This document shows positions 18,054 to 27,368 of a stretch of DNA of 64,000 bases, piece by piece. Under the pieces are notes generated by a model. It was not told where the DNA came from, ran no database searches, and saw only the letters and a list, made by a program, of their open reading frames with translations. The position numbers and the translations under genes are program-made. Each line of letters begins with the position of its first letter. Position 1 is the stretch's first letter. The DNA is from Labedaea rhizosphaerae (GTDB lineage: Bacteria; Actinomycetota; Actinomycetes; Mycobacteriales; Pseudonocardiaceae), in the NCBI RefSeq assembly GCF_004362825.1, contig NZ_SNXZ01000001.1, positions 744,001 to 808,000 on the forward strand, in the 5' to 3' direction.

Positions 18054-19649
18054 TCAGACGGTCACGGGTTCGAGGTTCTGCTGCTCGGCCCGCAGTTCGA
18101 TGCCGGACTTGTCCGACAGCGGCTTCTCCTTGAGGAACCAGATCAGCACGAACGCCACCGCGACCACGATGCCGCCGACCAGGTAGACGGTGCTCAGCGA
18201 GCTGGAGAACCCGTCGAGGATCGGCGTCTTCTGGGTCGGGTCGAGCCTGGCCAGGAACGACGTGTCGTTCAGGTCGATCCCGCCACCGGCGGGCATCGCC
18301 GGCAGGCCGGCCGCGGCCCGTTCGGCGCCGATCCGGCCCGGCAGCAGGCTGAACAGGATCGACAGGAACACCGCGGTGCCCACCGTGCCGCCGATGGACC
18401 GGAAGAACGTCGCCGACGAGGTCGCCACACCCATGTCCTTCGGCGCGACGTCACCCTGGATGGCCAGGATCAGCGTCTGCATGCACAGGCCGAGGCCCGC
18501 ACCGAAGAGCAGCATGACGGCCATGGTCGGGATCAGCGACGTGGTCGTCCCCACCGTGGAGAACAGGAACATCGAGACCGCGACCGTGCCGAGGCCGATG
18601 ACCGGGAAGATCTTGTAACGACCGGTCTTCGACGTGATCACACCGCTGCTCATCGAGGCCACGAGGATGCCCGCGGTCATGGGCAGGGTCAGCAGCCCGG
18701 ACTCGGTGGGCGACGCGCCCTTGACGATCTGCAGGTACAGCGGCACCGACATCATCGCGCCGAACATGCCGACACCCATGATGAAGTTGACACCGTTGAC
18801 CAGGCTGAACGTCGCCCGGCGGAACAGCCGGACCGGAAGCAGCGCGGCATCACCCATGCGGTTCTCGACCCACACGAACGCGGCGAGCCCGAGCACACCG
18901 ATCGCGTACATCGACAGCGACGCGGCGGAACCCCAGCCCCACTCGCGACCCTGCTCGGCCACGACCAGCAGCGGCACCAGGCCGGCGGTCAGCGTGACCG
19001 CGCCCCAGTAGTCGACGCGCTGCTCGACCTTGCGGTGCGGCAGGTTCAGGAACCTGGCGACCACGACGAGCGCGAGCAGGCCGATCGGCACGTTGACCAT
19101 GAACACCCAGCGCCAGCCGTCGATGCCGGCGAACGTGTCGAGGCCGGCAAACAGGCCACCGACGAGCGGACCGACCACACTGGACAGTCCCCACACTGCC
19201 ATGAAGTAGCCGGTGTAGCGCGAGCGTTCCCGCGGCGACACCATGTCGGCGATGATCGCGATGGCCAGCGACATCAGACCACCGGCGCCGAGCCCCTGCA
19301 CCGCGCGGAACGCGGCGAGCTCGTACATCGAGGTCGAGATGCCGGACAGCACCGAGCCGACCAGGAAGAACGAGATGGCGGTCAGGTACAGCGGCTTGCG
19401 GCCGTAGAGGTCGGAAAGCTTGCCGTAGAGCGGCGTCGAGATCGTCGACGTGATCAGGTACGCCGTCGTCACCCAGGCCTGGACGGTCTGGCCGTGCAGT
19501 TGGTCGGCGATGGTCTTGGTCGCCGTCGACATGATCGTCATGTCGAGGGCGGCCAGGAGCATGCCGAGCATCAGGCCGGACAGCACCGTCATGATCTGGC
19601 GGTGGGTCAGCCTGCCCCCGTTCTCGGCGGTAGATATTGGTTCGGACAT
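18054..19649 (-). CDS. DHA2-type MFS multidrug efflux transporter
   Basis: 531 residues with about 14 hydrophobic segments, the size and topology of the DHA2 (EmrB/QacA-like) proton-drug antiporters. Seen: motif A as GKLSDLYGRKPLYL between the second and third segments, LDMTIMSTATKTIADQLHG near the N-terminus (the LDxTIVNxALP-type motif), and a GGLFAGLDTF...GWRWVFMVNVPIG block (motif C region). The ATG at 19649 is preceded by GGGGAG at good spacing. It lies 11 bp behind the MarR gene, so the pump is probably controlled by it. Substrate not predictable. Confidence 0.92.
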   Translation of the reverse strand: MSEPISTAENGGRLTHRQIMTVLSGLMLGMLLAALDMTIMSTATKTIADQLHGQTVQAWVTTAYLITSTISTPLYGKLSDLYGRKPLYLTAISFFLVGSVLSGISTSMYELAAFRAVQGLGAGGLMSLAIAIIADMVSPRERSRYTGYFMAVWGLSSVVGPLVGGLFAGLDTFAGIDGWRWVFMVNVPIGLLALVVVARFLNLPHRKVEQRVDYWGAVTLTAGLVPLLVVAEQGREWGWGSAASLSMYAIGVLGLAAFVWVENRMGDAALLPVRLFRRATFSLVNGVNFIMGVGMFGAMMSVPLYLQIVKGASPTESGLLTLPMTAGILVASMSSGVITSKTGRYKIFPVIGLGTVAVSMFLFSTVGTTTSLIPTMAVMLLFGAGLGLCMQTLILAIQGDVAPKDMGVATSSATFFRSIGGTVGTAVFLSILFSLLPGRIGAERAAAGLPAMPAGGGIDLNDTSFLARLDPTQKTPILDGFSSSLSTVYLVGGIVVAVAFVLIWFLKEKPLSDKSGIELRAEQQNLEPVTV

Positions 19650-19660
19650 CTGAACTCCCC

Positions 19661-20146
19661 TCAGGAGCGCGCGAAGGCGGCGCACTCGGTGACGAACTGC
19701 GGCAAGTACTTCTCGTGATCGGCGAGGAACCGCTCGAAGAGCTCGACGAACCGCTCCTGGTCCGCGGGCGCCCAGTCGGCGAGCATCCCCGCGATGGCCT
19801 TGGTCCGACGCAGCCGATTGGTCTCGACCAGTGCCTGGCCGGCGGGCGTGACGGCCAGCACGCTGGCGCGCCCGTCCTCGGGGTCGGCCTGGCGTTCGAC
19901 CAGCCCGTCACGAACCAAGGCGGCGACCTGCCTGCTGATCGTGGACGGATCGGCGAAGACCGCCTCGGCGAGCGCGCCCGCGCGCATCGGGCCCTGCACG
20001 TGCAGGGTGCCGAGCAGGACGAACGCGCTCTTGTCCACGCCGAGCTTGGCGAGCTGGGAGGCGACCGTCGCGGACTGCCTGTGCAGCGCGGTCAGCGCGG
20101 CGGCGAGCCGCTCGGCCACGTCCAGGTCGTTGACCTGCGTAGTCAT
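19661..20146 (-). CDS. MarR-family transcriptional regulator
   Basis: 161 residues, winged-helix. Seen: FVLLGTLHVQGPMRAGALAEA followed by the recognition-helix region ADPSTISRQVAALVRDGLVE, and the wing RQADPEDGRASVLAVTPAG, a standard MarR signature. The ATG at 20146 has GGAGGTGG upstream; an in-frame extension to 20200 lacks this. First gene of a two-gene unit with the DHA2 pump, the common arrangement in which a MarR repressor autoregulates and responds to pump substrates. A palindrome (CAAGTACTTG) in its leader is a candidate operator. Confidence 0.93.
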   Translation of the reverse strand: MTTQVNDLDVAERLAAALTALHRQSATVASQLAKLGVDKSAFVLLGTLHVQGPMRAGALAEAVFADPSTISRQVAALVRDGLVERQADPEDGRASVLAVTPAGQALVETNRLRRTKAIAGMLADWAPADQERFVELFERFLADHEKYLPQFVTECAAFARS

Positions 20147-20176
20147 GGCCACCTCCGTCTCTTTGCTTGAGTCATC

Positions 20177-20197
20177 CAAGTACTTGCTAGATACAAG
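20177..20197. promoter_or_regulatory. Candidate MarR operator
   Basis: Perfect palindrome CAAGTACTTG (20177-20186) whose right half overlaps a second inverted repeat CTTG-N7-CAAG (20183-20197). It lies 30-50 bp upstream of the marR ATG, where an autoregulatory MarR operator is expected. Inference from position and symmetry only. Confidence 0.5.
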
Positions 20198-20317
20198 CAT
20201 GCTCGCTCCGAAGCTATTCCGGCAACCGAATTACCTGTGACCGCAGTCGCACACCACCCCGTGCCGACCCCACTACCGCCCGCACACCCCCAACACCCAC
20301 CCTGACCTGCCAACCCA

Positions 20318-20729
20318 CGATCCAGCGGGCTTAATCCGCCGGGGCGCCCGCATCCCGCAACCCCGCCCCAAAAGCGCCCCTGACCTGCGGTCCACGGATT
20401 CAGCGGGCTTAATCCCGCGAGGGCCCGGCAGGGCCTCCCCCTACGAGTCGACGGAGCGCTGGCCTGCGAGTTGCGGATTCAGCGGGCTTATTCACGCAGC
20501 AGGCCGCGAGCTGCAGAGTCAGGCGCGAAGAGGCGTTGACGTGCACACCTGTGAATCAGCGGGCTTAATCCCGCCCGGCCGAGCAAGGAGCCGCAAACCT
20601 CGCCCGAGAAGGCGCTGACCTGCGGGTGCGGGATTCAGCGGGCTTAATCCCGCGAGGGCGGGCGAGGGCCGCAGGACAGGCATCAGCGGGCGGCTGACCT
20701 GCGGGTTGGGGTTGAGCGGGCTTAATTCG
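20318..20729. repeat. Palindromic repeat array C, downstream of glyA
   Basis: Plus-strand copies of TTCAGCGGGCTT: 20318-20338, 20396-20416, 20475-20495, 20551-20572, 20630-20651, a truncated copy near 20681-20691 and 20708-20729. Core spacing is 78, 79, 77, 79 and 78 bp (the truncated copy lies between the last two), so this is a tandem array with a period near 78 bp. Each unit also carries a GCTGACCTGC-like flank about 20 bp before the core. The 600 bp between marR and the glyA stop hold only this array and the marR leader; no gene is seen. Confidence 0.9.
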
Positions 20730-20798
20730 GTGGGGGCGTGCGGGGGTGCAGGTCGAGCCTTGAAGGGGGCCGCGACCTGGGGGTATTGATGGGGAGGG

Positions 20799-22067
<1,269 letters not shown>

Positions 22068-22092
22068 GCGCTGATGATAGTGGCCGACTAAG

Positions 22093-22106
22093 TTACTCAC
22101 GAGTAA
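22093..22106. promoter_or_regulatory. Palindromic operator-like site between glyA and the thioesterase gene
   Basis: TTACTCACGAGTAA: six-base arms TTACTC/GAGTAA around two bases. It lies in the 49 bp divergent gap, touching the probable -10 box of the thioesterase gene (TAATGT, 22104-22109) and the -35 area of glyA. The symmetry and size suit a TetR-like or similar dimeric regulator. The regulator is not identified in the window. Confidence 0.55.
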
Positions 22107-22116
22107 TGTGCTGAGC

Positions 22117-22578
22117 ATGGCAGATGACTTCGGCTGGGTCGCCGACGCGATGTACAAGACCGTGCCCTGGGTGTCCACGGCCGGGGTGAAGTTCACCGAG
22201 CTCGCCGCCGACCGCGTGGTCGCGACGCTGCCCGATGTCGAGGGCCAGCGAAACCACATCGGCGGCCCGCACGCCGCCGTGATGTTCGGCCTCGCGGAGA
22301 CGGCCTCCGGCGCCGTGGGCCTCGGGTCGTTCGCGCACCTGATGGACCGCGCGGTGCCGCTGGTCGTGAAGTCCGAGATCCGCTACCGCAAGGTCGCCAT
22401 GGGCGAGCTCACCGCGGAGGCGGTGCTCGGCCGGCCGGCCGCGGAGGTCATCGCCGAACTCGACGAGGGCAAGCGCCCGGAGTTCCCGGTCGACTGCACG
22501 ATCCGCAACGCCGAAAGCGTCACGACGGCCGAGATGACCGTGGTCTGGACGTTGCGACCGAACGCTAAGCCGGCCTGA
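22117..22578 (+). CDS. DUF4442/hotdog-fold thioesterase-like protein
   Basis: 153 residues from the ATG at 22117. The sequence GPHAAVMFGLAETASGAVGLG forms the central hotdog helix region, followed by beta-rich segments (LVVKSEIRYRKVAMGELTAEA, DCTIRNAESVTTAEMTVVWTL), typical of the DUF4442/YiiD-C thioesterase-like family that acts on acyl-thioesters. The start is supported by a TAATGT box seven bases upstream (leaderless); a GTG at 22108 is an alternative. It is divergent from glyA and overlaps the 3' end of the gamma-carbonic anhydrase-like gene by 14 bp. Substrate unknown. Confidence 0.75.
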   Translation: MADDFGWVADAMYKTVPWVSTAGVKFTELAADRVVATLPDVEGQRNHIGGPHAAVMFGLAETASGAVGLGSFAHLMDRAVPLVVKSEIRYRKVAMGELTAEAVLGRPAAEVIAELDEGKRPEFPVDCTIRNAESVTTAEMTVVWTLRPNAKPA

Positions 22579-23083
22579 CGGAGTTCGCGTGCCTGCGGGC
22601 GAGCTCCTGGTAGATGTCCGGGTTGCCGTCGACCCACATCTTGGCCTGCCCGTCGAGCGGCACCTGGCGCTTGGCCGGTGAGCCCATCGCCACGGTCTCG
22701 GGCGGGATCTCCATGCCCGGCGTGACCGTGGCGCCCGCCGCCACCAACGCACGCGCACCGATCTTGGCGCCGTCCTGCACCGTGGCGCCGTTGCCGACCA
22801 AGGCCTGCTCCCCGACGGTGCAACCGTGCACGACGCAAAGGTGCCCGACGGTCGCGCCCGGCCCGATCTCGGTGCCCTCCGGGCCGCCGTGCAGCACGCT
22901 GTTGTCCTGGATGTTGGCGCCCGCGCGGATCACGATCGGCCCGAAGTCGGCGCGCAGCACCACGCCGTACCAGACGGAGGCGTTCTCCTCGACCGTCACG
23001 TCGCCGACCAGCGTGGCCGTCGGCGCGATCCACGCGGCCGGGTGCACCTTGGGCGCGGCACCTTCGAACTCGAACAACGGCAT
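22565..23083 (-). CDS. Gamma-carbonic anhydrase family protein
   Basis: 172 residues forming a left-handed beta-helix of hexapeptide repeats (VGDVTVEENASVWYG, IGPGATVGH, VGNGATVQDG, ALVAAGATV). The conserved region ADFGPIVIRAGANIQDN and the histidines of LHGG and VGHLCVVHGC match the zinc ligands of gamma-class carbonic anhydrase-like proteins. Such proteins trimerise; catalytic activity or a role in acyl-carnitine/phenylacetate metabolism (PaaY/CaiE relatives) cannot be told apart from sequence alone. ATG start at 23083. Confidence 0.88.
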   Translation of the reverse strand: MPLFEFEGAAPKVHPAAWIAPTATLVGDVTVEENASVWYGVVLRADFGPIVIRAGANIQDNSVLHGGPEGTEIGPGATVGHLCVVHGCTVGEQALVGNGATVQDGAKIGARALVAAGATVTPGMEIPPETVAMGSPAKRQVPLDGQAKMWVDGNPDIYQELARRHANSVRPA

Positions 23084-23105
23084 GGCCCGAGCATAGTGGC
23101 GGTGG

Positions 23106-24320
23106 TCAGACCATCACCGGAACCGACGACTCGGCCGCGACGCGCGCGTTACGCCGGAGCCACAAAACGAATCCCACAGCGCAACCGAGGTAACACAGCA
23201 CCCACCAGTTGTGCAGCACCTCGCGCGGCCAGCCGGACGCGGGCAGGTACAGCCAGCCGGACAGGATGTTCGAGTCCGAATGCGACGGATACTCGTCCGG
23301 GAACCCCAGGCACACCAACCAAAACACCGCGGCCGAGCGGTAGGCACCTCGGGCGAGCAGCCACACGAGGAGCAGCACCGGCCAGACCCAGTGGTGGTTC
23401 CAGGAGTACGGCGAAACGACGCAACTCAGCATGCCTGCCATGGAGATCGCCGCGAGTGTGTGACCTTTCCGGTGCAGGACAACGGCAAGCGCCATCCCGG
23501 CGACACCTACAACCACGGCCGCGATCAGCCAGGTGATCTTCTCCGCGTGCGTCTGGCCCATCGCCCGGAGCAGCCCGCCGTTGATCGACTGGTTGCCGGG
23601 GTTGAACGGGAACGCCACGCGGTTGAGGTCCAGGAACGTGCCGTGGAACCAGTACTGCGCGGCACTGCGCGGCGCGGCCACGAAGCTGATGCCCACCGTC
23701 ACCGCGAACGTCGCCGACGCGATCGCCGCCGCCCGGAACCGCCGCGTCAGCAACAAGAACGGGATGAACAGCAACGGCGTCAGCTTGATCCCAGCGGCGA
23801 TGCCGGTGCCGGCGCCACGCCACTTCTCGCGGGCGCACACCAGGTCCCAGGTGACGATCGCGAGCAGCAGGACGTTGATCTGACCGAGGTAGAGCGTGAT
23901 GCGCACGGGATCCAGCCAGATCGCGAGCCCCGTCGTGAACAGGCCGAGCCGGGTCAGCTCGGCGCCGCGGTGCGTGGTGAGACTGCGCCAGCACACGCGG
24001 CTGACCAGGAACAACAACGCCACGTCGGCGCCGAGGACGAGGAACCGGGCGACGAGCTCCGGCACCAGCGAGAAGGGCGCGAACAACACCCCCGCGAACG
24101 GCGGGTAGGTGAAGAGCAGCCCGCTGGTCACCGGTCCGTCGTAGAGCGGTGCGCCGTCGAGCACGCGACCGCCGCCGGCCTGGTAGACCAGCATGTCGAT
24201 CTCGTAGAAGTTGGCGTTCGGCCACAACAGGATGCTGAGCACGTGCAGGCCGAGCAGCCCCGCGAACACCCACGGCCCGGCCGCGATCACACGCCGGCGC
24301 CAGTCGGTCCCCTCCCCCAT
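23106..24320 (-). CDS. GT87-family (DUF2029) polyprenol-phosphate-mannose mannosyltransferase
   Basis: 404 residues, about ten membrane segments. Seen: NFYEIDMLVYQAGGGRVLDGAPLY with the acidic residue expected in the first extracytoplasmic loop of GT-C enzymes, TYPPFAGVLFAPF, LYLGQINVLLLAIV and GIAAGIKLTPLLFIPFLL, all standard for DUF2029/GT87 alpha-1,2-mannosyltransferases (PimE relatives) that use polyprenyl-phosphate mannose to extend envelope glycolipids or glycans. The ATG at 24320 is preferred over a GTG at 24353, because the tRNA terminator (24358-24387) ends just before the latter. Confidence 0.85.
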   Translation of the reverse strand: MGEGTDWRRRVIAAGPWVFAGLLGLHVLSILLWPNANFYEIDMLVYQAGGGRVLDGAPLYDGPVTSGLLFTYPPFAGVLFAPFSLVPELVARFLVLGADVALLFLVSRVCWRSLTTHRGAELTRLGLFTTGLAIWLDPVRITLYLGQINVLLLAIVTWDLVCAREKWRGAGTGIAAGIKLTPLLFIPFLLLTRRFRAAAIASATFAVTVGISFVAAPRSAAQYWFHGTFLDLNRVAFPFNPGNQSINGGLLRAMGQTHAEKITWLIAAVVVGVAGMALAVVLHRKGHTLAAISMAGMLSCVVSPYSWNHHWVWPVLLLVWLLARGAYRSAAVFWLVCLGFPDEYPSHSDSNILSGWLYLPASGWPREVLHNWWVLCYLGCAVGFVLWLRRNARVAAESSVPVMV

Positions 24321-24357
24321 GGCGGGGATTGTGCTGGACGCGGGCGTGCGCACGAGA

Positions 24358-24387
24358 AAGGCCCCACCGGCTGACCGGTGGGGCCTT
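24358..24387. terminator. Terminator downstream of tRNA-Thr
   Basis: Perfect 13 bp stem AAGGCCCCACCGG (24358-24370) with CCGGTGGGGCCTT (24375-24387) and loop CTGA. It lies 10 bp 3' of the tRNA on the minus strand. Confidence 0.85.
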
Positions 24388-24396
24388 CACACTGCG

Positions 24397-24470
24397 AGCC
24401 GCCTGTCGGAATCGAACCGACGACCTGTTCATTACGAGTGAACCGCTCTAGCCGACTGAGCTAAGGCGGC
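24397..24470 (-). tRNA. tRNA-Thr (anticodon CGT)
   Basis: A 74-base cloverleaf on the minus strand. The acceptor stem GCCGCCT pairs with AGGCGGC, the D arm holds TAGCTCAGTCGGCTAGAGC, the anticodon stem GTTCA/TGAAC holds loop CTCGTAA with anticodon CGT (reads ACG), and the T arm contains GGTTCGATTCC. The discriminator base is T; CCA is not encoded. No attachment-site duplication or integrated element is seen beside it. Confidence 0.96.
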
Positions 24471-24592
24471 AGTGCGCGACATAGTCTAGCCGGAACCGAT
24501 GCGTCACCAGCGGCGGGTGCCGTCGTTAGGGTGGGTGACGCAGCACACGGCTCGTGCCGGTCGGCAACGGTGCCCTAAGGAGGACCCCGCAG

Positions 24593-26254
24593 ATGCGCAA
24601 ACGCCTGCCCGTCGTGATGGCGTTGCCGCTGGCTGCCGCCATGCTGGCGCTGGCCGCCGCTCCCGCTGCCGCGGATCCGTCCACCATCGTCACGACGCCG
24701 ATCCCGCAGCCGGCCAACCCGAACGACCCGCCGGCGTCCGGCACCGCCGACCCGCACCCGACCGGCCGTGCGGTCGGCGACGCGGGCACGGGGCTCGCGG
24801 TCGTGCGCCTGCTGCCGAACTCGGCCCCGACCGGGACGATCCTGCCGGGCTACTCCGACAAGCTGCCCAAGCAGCCCGCCGCCGAGCTGGGCTTCGGGCT
24901 CTCGAGCGCGCAGGCGAACTCCGAGGCGTACCTGGCGCAGGAGCGGTCGATCGCGCAGGCCTCCCCCGGCGGGTTCGCGTTCCAGGGCAACACGCCGCAG
25001 ACGCCGGGCTCGCTGGCCCAGATGGCGCTGCCGGACAACAAGGAACCCATCACGGGCGGCCTGAACCCGCCGTCGACGCCGCTGGACACGCTGCTCAAGG
25101 TCGGCGCGTTGCAGGGCCAGGTGCACGCCCGGTGGAGCGAGACGCTCGGCCCGTGCGTCGGCACGATCTCGGACGCGAGCACGTCGCTGGGCAGCCTGTC
25201 CGTGCTGAACGCCATCCCGACGCTGCCGAACTTCACGGAGCTCGACAAGGCGTTCGACATGAGCAAGCTGACCGACGTGCAGCAGCAGGCGACGAAGCTG
25301 CTGTCGGGTCTGGCCGGCCCGCTGTCCAGCCTGGGCGGCGTGCTGCCGACGGGCGGCAAGGGCACGGGATCGCTGCTGAGCCTGCCGAACACGATGTCGA
25401 CGCGGTCGGTCGTGCGGCTGGTCGACCTGCCCGGCTCGAAGCACAAGGCCGTGCAGTCGGTGTCGACGCTGCAGGTCGCCTCGGTAAAGCTGCTGGCCAA
25501 CACGCCGATGGAGATCTCGCTGAACGTGGTCAGCCAGCCGACGCTGACCGCCACGTCCGGCGGCGACGCGAAGACGTCGACGATCACCTACAAGGCCCCG
25601 GTGATCACCGTGACCCAGGGCGGCAAGGACCTGGGCACGCTGAGCAGCTCCAAGCCGAGCCTGGACATCCCGATCGGCGTGCCGCTGCCGAAGCTCGAGA
25701 ACGTGCTGCCGAGCCAGCTGAAGAACCTGCCGCTGGTCGGCAACGTGGCCGCGCTGCTCGACCCGTCGCAGCTCAGCGGGCTCGACCCGAACCAGCTGAA
25801 GATCGACATCGGCGTGCTGCGGCTGAACGTCGCCGAGTTGACCAAGAAGGAACTGCCGCTCGAGATGAACGGCCTGAAGGGTTACCAGATCGGGGCGACC
25901 GCCCGGATGCTGGACCTGCAGCTGCTGCCGACCGACGCGCTCGCGTTGCCCGACCTGCCGTCGGCGCTGGCCCAGGTGTCGCTCGGCGAGCAGGTGACCC
26001 GCGCGGCCGCACCGGAGGGTGGCGTCGTGTGCGGCAAGACGTCGGCGCCGACGCAGAACCCGCCGGCCGGGCAGGGCAGCGGACCGAAACACCTCGCGTA
26101 CACGAATGCCGCGTACCAGGCCGTACCGATGTTCTGGTCGGGGACGGCGATGCTCCTGGTGGGCGTGGTCATCGTGGCCGCGATGCCGGGCCGGCGTCCG
26201 CAGCGGGTGACGGTGAAACCGTCTCCGTCGCCGAGGCCGCCCACAGAGGACTGA
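24593..26254 (+). CDS. Secreted protein with C-terminal membrane anchor, unknown function
   Basis: 553 residues. I do not recognise the family. Seen: a classical signal peptide (RKRLPVVMALPLAAAMLALAAAPAAA), a long extracytoplasmic region rich in Leu, Pro, Thr and Ser with no obvious catalytic motif, and a single membrane helix near the end (about 510-530, MFWSGTAMLLVGVVIVAAM) followed by a short basic tail, so it should be anchored with the bulk outside the cell. Two cysteines (about residues 185 and 480) could pair. The ATG at 24593 follows AAGGAGG. It stands alone between tRNA-Thr and array D, with a strong terminator after the stop. Confidence 0.85.
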   Translation: MRKRLPVVMALPLAAAMLALAAAPAAADPSTIVTTPIPQPANPNDPPASGTADPHPTGRAVGDAGTGLAVVRLLPNSAPTGTILPGYSDKLPKQPAAELGFGLSSAQANSEAYLAQERSIAQASPGGFAFQGNTPQTPGSLAQMALPDNKEPITGGLNPPSTPLDTLLKVGALQGQVHARWSETLGPCVGTISDASTSLGSLSVLNAIPTLPNFTELDKAFDMSKLTDVQQQATKLLSGLAGPLSSLGGVLPTGGKGTGSLLSLPNTMSTRSVVRLVDLPGSKHKAVQSVSTLQVASVKLLANTPMEISLNVVSQPTLTATSGGDAKTSTITYKAPVITVTQGGKDLGTLSSSKPSLDIPIGVPLPKLENVLPSQLKNLPLVGNVAALLDPSQLSGLDPNQLKIDIGVLRLNVAELTKKELPLEMNGLKGYQIGATARMLDLQLLPTDALALPDLPSALAQVSLGEQVTRAAAPEGGVVCGKTSAPTQNPPAGQGSGPKHLAYTNAAYQAVPMFWSGTAMLLVGVVIVAAMPGRRPQRVTVKPSPSPRPPTED

Positions 26255-26266
26255 CCGGGGTCAGTT

Positions 26267-26309
26267 GGCCGTCCGTGGATCTCCCCGCGCCTGAGATCCA
26301 CGGACGGCC
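26267..26309. terminator. Strong terminator after the secreted protein gene
   Basis: A perfect 17 bp stem: GGCCGTCCGTGGATCTC (26267-26283) pairs with GAGATCCACGGACGGCC (26293-26309) around a nine-base loop. It isolates the plus-strand gene from array D. Confidence 0.9.
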
Positions 26310-26351
26310 TTAGCCCCGGAATCACCCCCGCTGGCGCTTAACCCACCCTCG

Positions 26352-27298
26352 CGGAATCAGGCCCGCTGAGTTCCCCGCGCCTCCCCGCACCCCACCCCCC
26401 ACTCACCCGCTCCGAGGTTGACCCGGAGCGGGCAGTCTGCCTTGCCCGCGGGATTAAGCCCGCTGAATCCCACACACCCACGCTGACCAGCCCAAACGCG
26501 CCGCCCCGTGAACAAGCCCGCTGAATACCGCGCGGTCTCGTGCGCCAACCCGCGGGTGGTCCTCCCACCCTCGAAGGCGCTCCCCCGCCATCTGGGAATA
26601 AGCCCGCTGAATACCGAAGCCAGCCGCTGAGCTGGGCAAACGCAAGCTCCCGGGATTAAGCCCGCTGAACTCTGAGGGGGGCTGGCGGCCGGGTCGGACC
26701 GGGTCGAGGGGATGGGACTGAGCAGGCGAGGACGAGACGCGCCGATGGGGTCGCCCGAGGCACTCCCGTCGCCGAGTCCTGAGCGAAGCGCGGGGATTAA
26801 GCCCGCTGAATGCCAAACGCAGGGGCTGAGCTGGGCAAACGCGGGACCCCCGGATTAAGCCCGCTGAACTCCGGGGTGGCGCTGGCGAGTGCGGCGAGCC
26901 TTGACCGGGCCGGGTTGAGGGGTGGGCTTAAGCACCCGAGGCCGAGACGCGCCGATGGGGTCGCCCGAGGTCCTCTGGCCGTCGAGGACCTGAGCGAAGC
27001 GCATGGGGAATAAGCCCGCTGAATGCCAGACGCAGGCGCTGAGCTGGGCAAACGCCGGACCCACGGATTAAGCCCGCTGAACCGTGGGTGGGCTGGCGGG
27101 TGGGCGAGCCGTGACAGGGCCGGGCTGGGGGCGATGGGTACTGAGCACGCGGGGGCGAGATGCTCGGGATGGGGTCGCACGGGGAGCTCTCGTCGCCGGT
27201 GCCTCTGGCGGGAGGCGAGGAAATAAGCCCGCTGAATGTCAAGTGCCGCGGGTGAGCTGGGCAAACGTGCCGTCTTGGGATTAAGCCCGCTGGATGCC
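26352..27298. repeat. Palindromic repeat array D, downstream of holB
   Basis: Eleven copies read on the plus strand as AAGCCCGCTGAA: 26352-26374 (degenerate), 26450-26471, 26508-26529, 26594-26613, 26652-26672, 26792-26813, 26852-26872, 27005-27026, 27065-27083, 27219-27238 and 27277-27298. Ten of them form five doublets with 57-58 bp between cores. The last four doublets sit in a larger tandem unit with steps of 199, 213 and 213 bp that also repeats GCTGAGCTGGGCAAACGC and a GACGCGCCGATGGGGTCGC block. No gene is seen in the 1.1 kb between the converging secreted-protein and holB genes. Confidence 0.92.
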
Positions 27299-27368
27299 AG
27301 GTACTGCGGGTGAGCGGGGTGAATGCACCGACCGGGGTGAGGGGCGGGGCGGGACGGGGTTGGGTGGG

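Noticed and set aside
24397-24470. tRNA-Thr as an integration site
   Set aside because: No integrase, no direct repeat of the tRNA end and only core genes on both sides.
25768-25790. Repeat-like CTCAGCGGGCTCGACCC inside the secreted protein gene
   Set aside because: Only part of the core matches, there is no palindromic arm and the context is ordinary coding sequence; chance is likely.
26338-27284. Reading frames rich in IQRA, FSGL and SAGL over arrays D and E
   Set aside because: They only translate the palindromic repeat in various phases, lack ribosome sites and known domains, and occur on both strands.
26352-27298. Regular repeats considered as a CRISPR array
   Set aside because: Units are palindromic cores with variable, themselves repetitive spacers of unequal length, and no cas gene is present.
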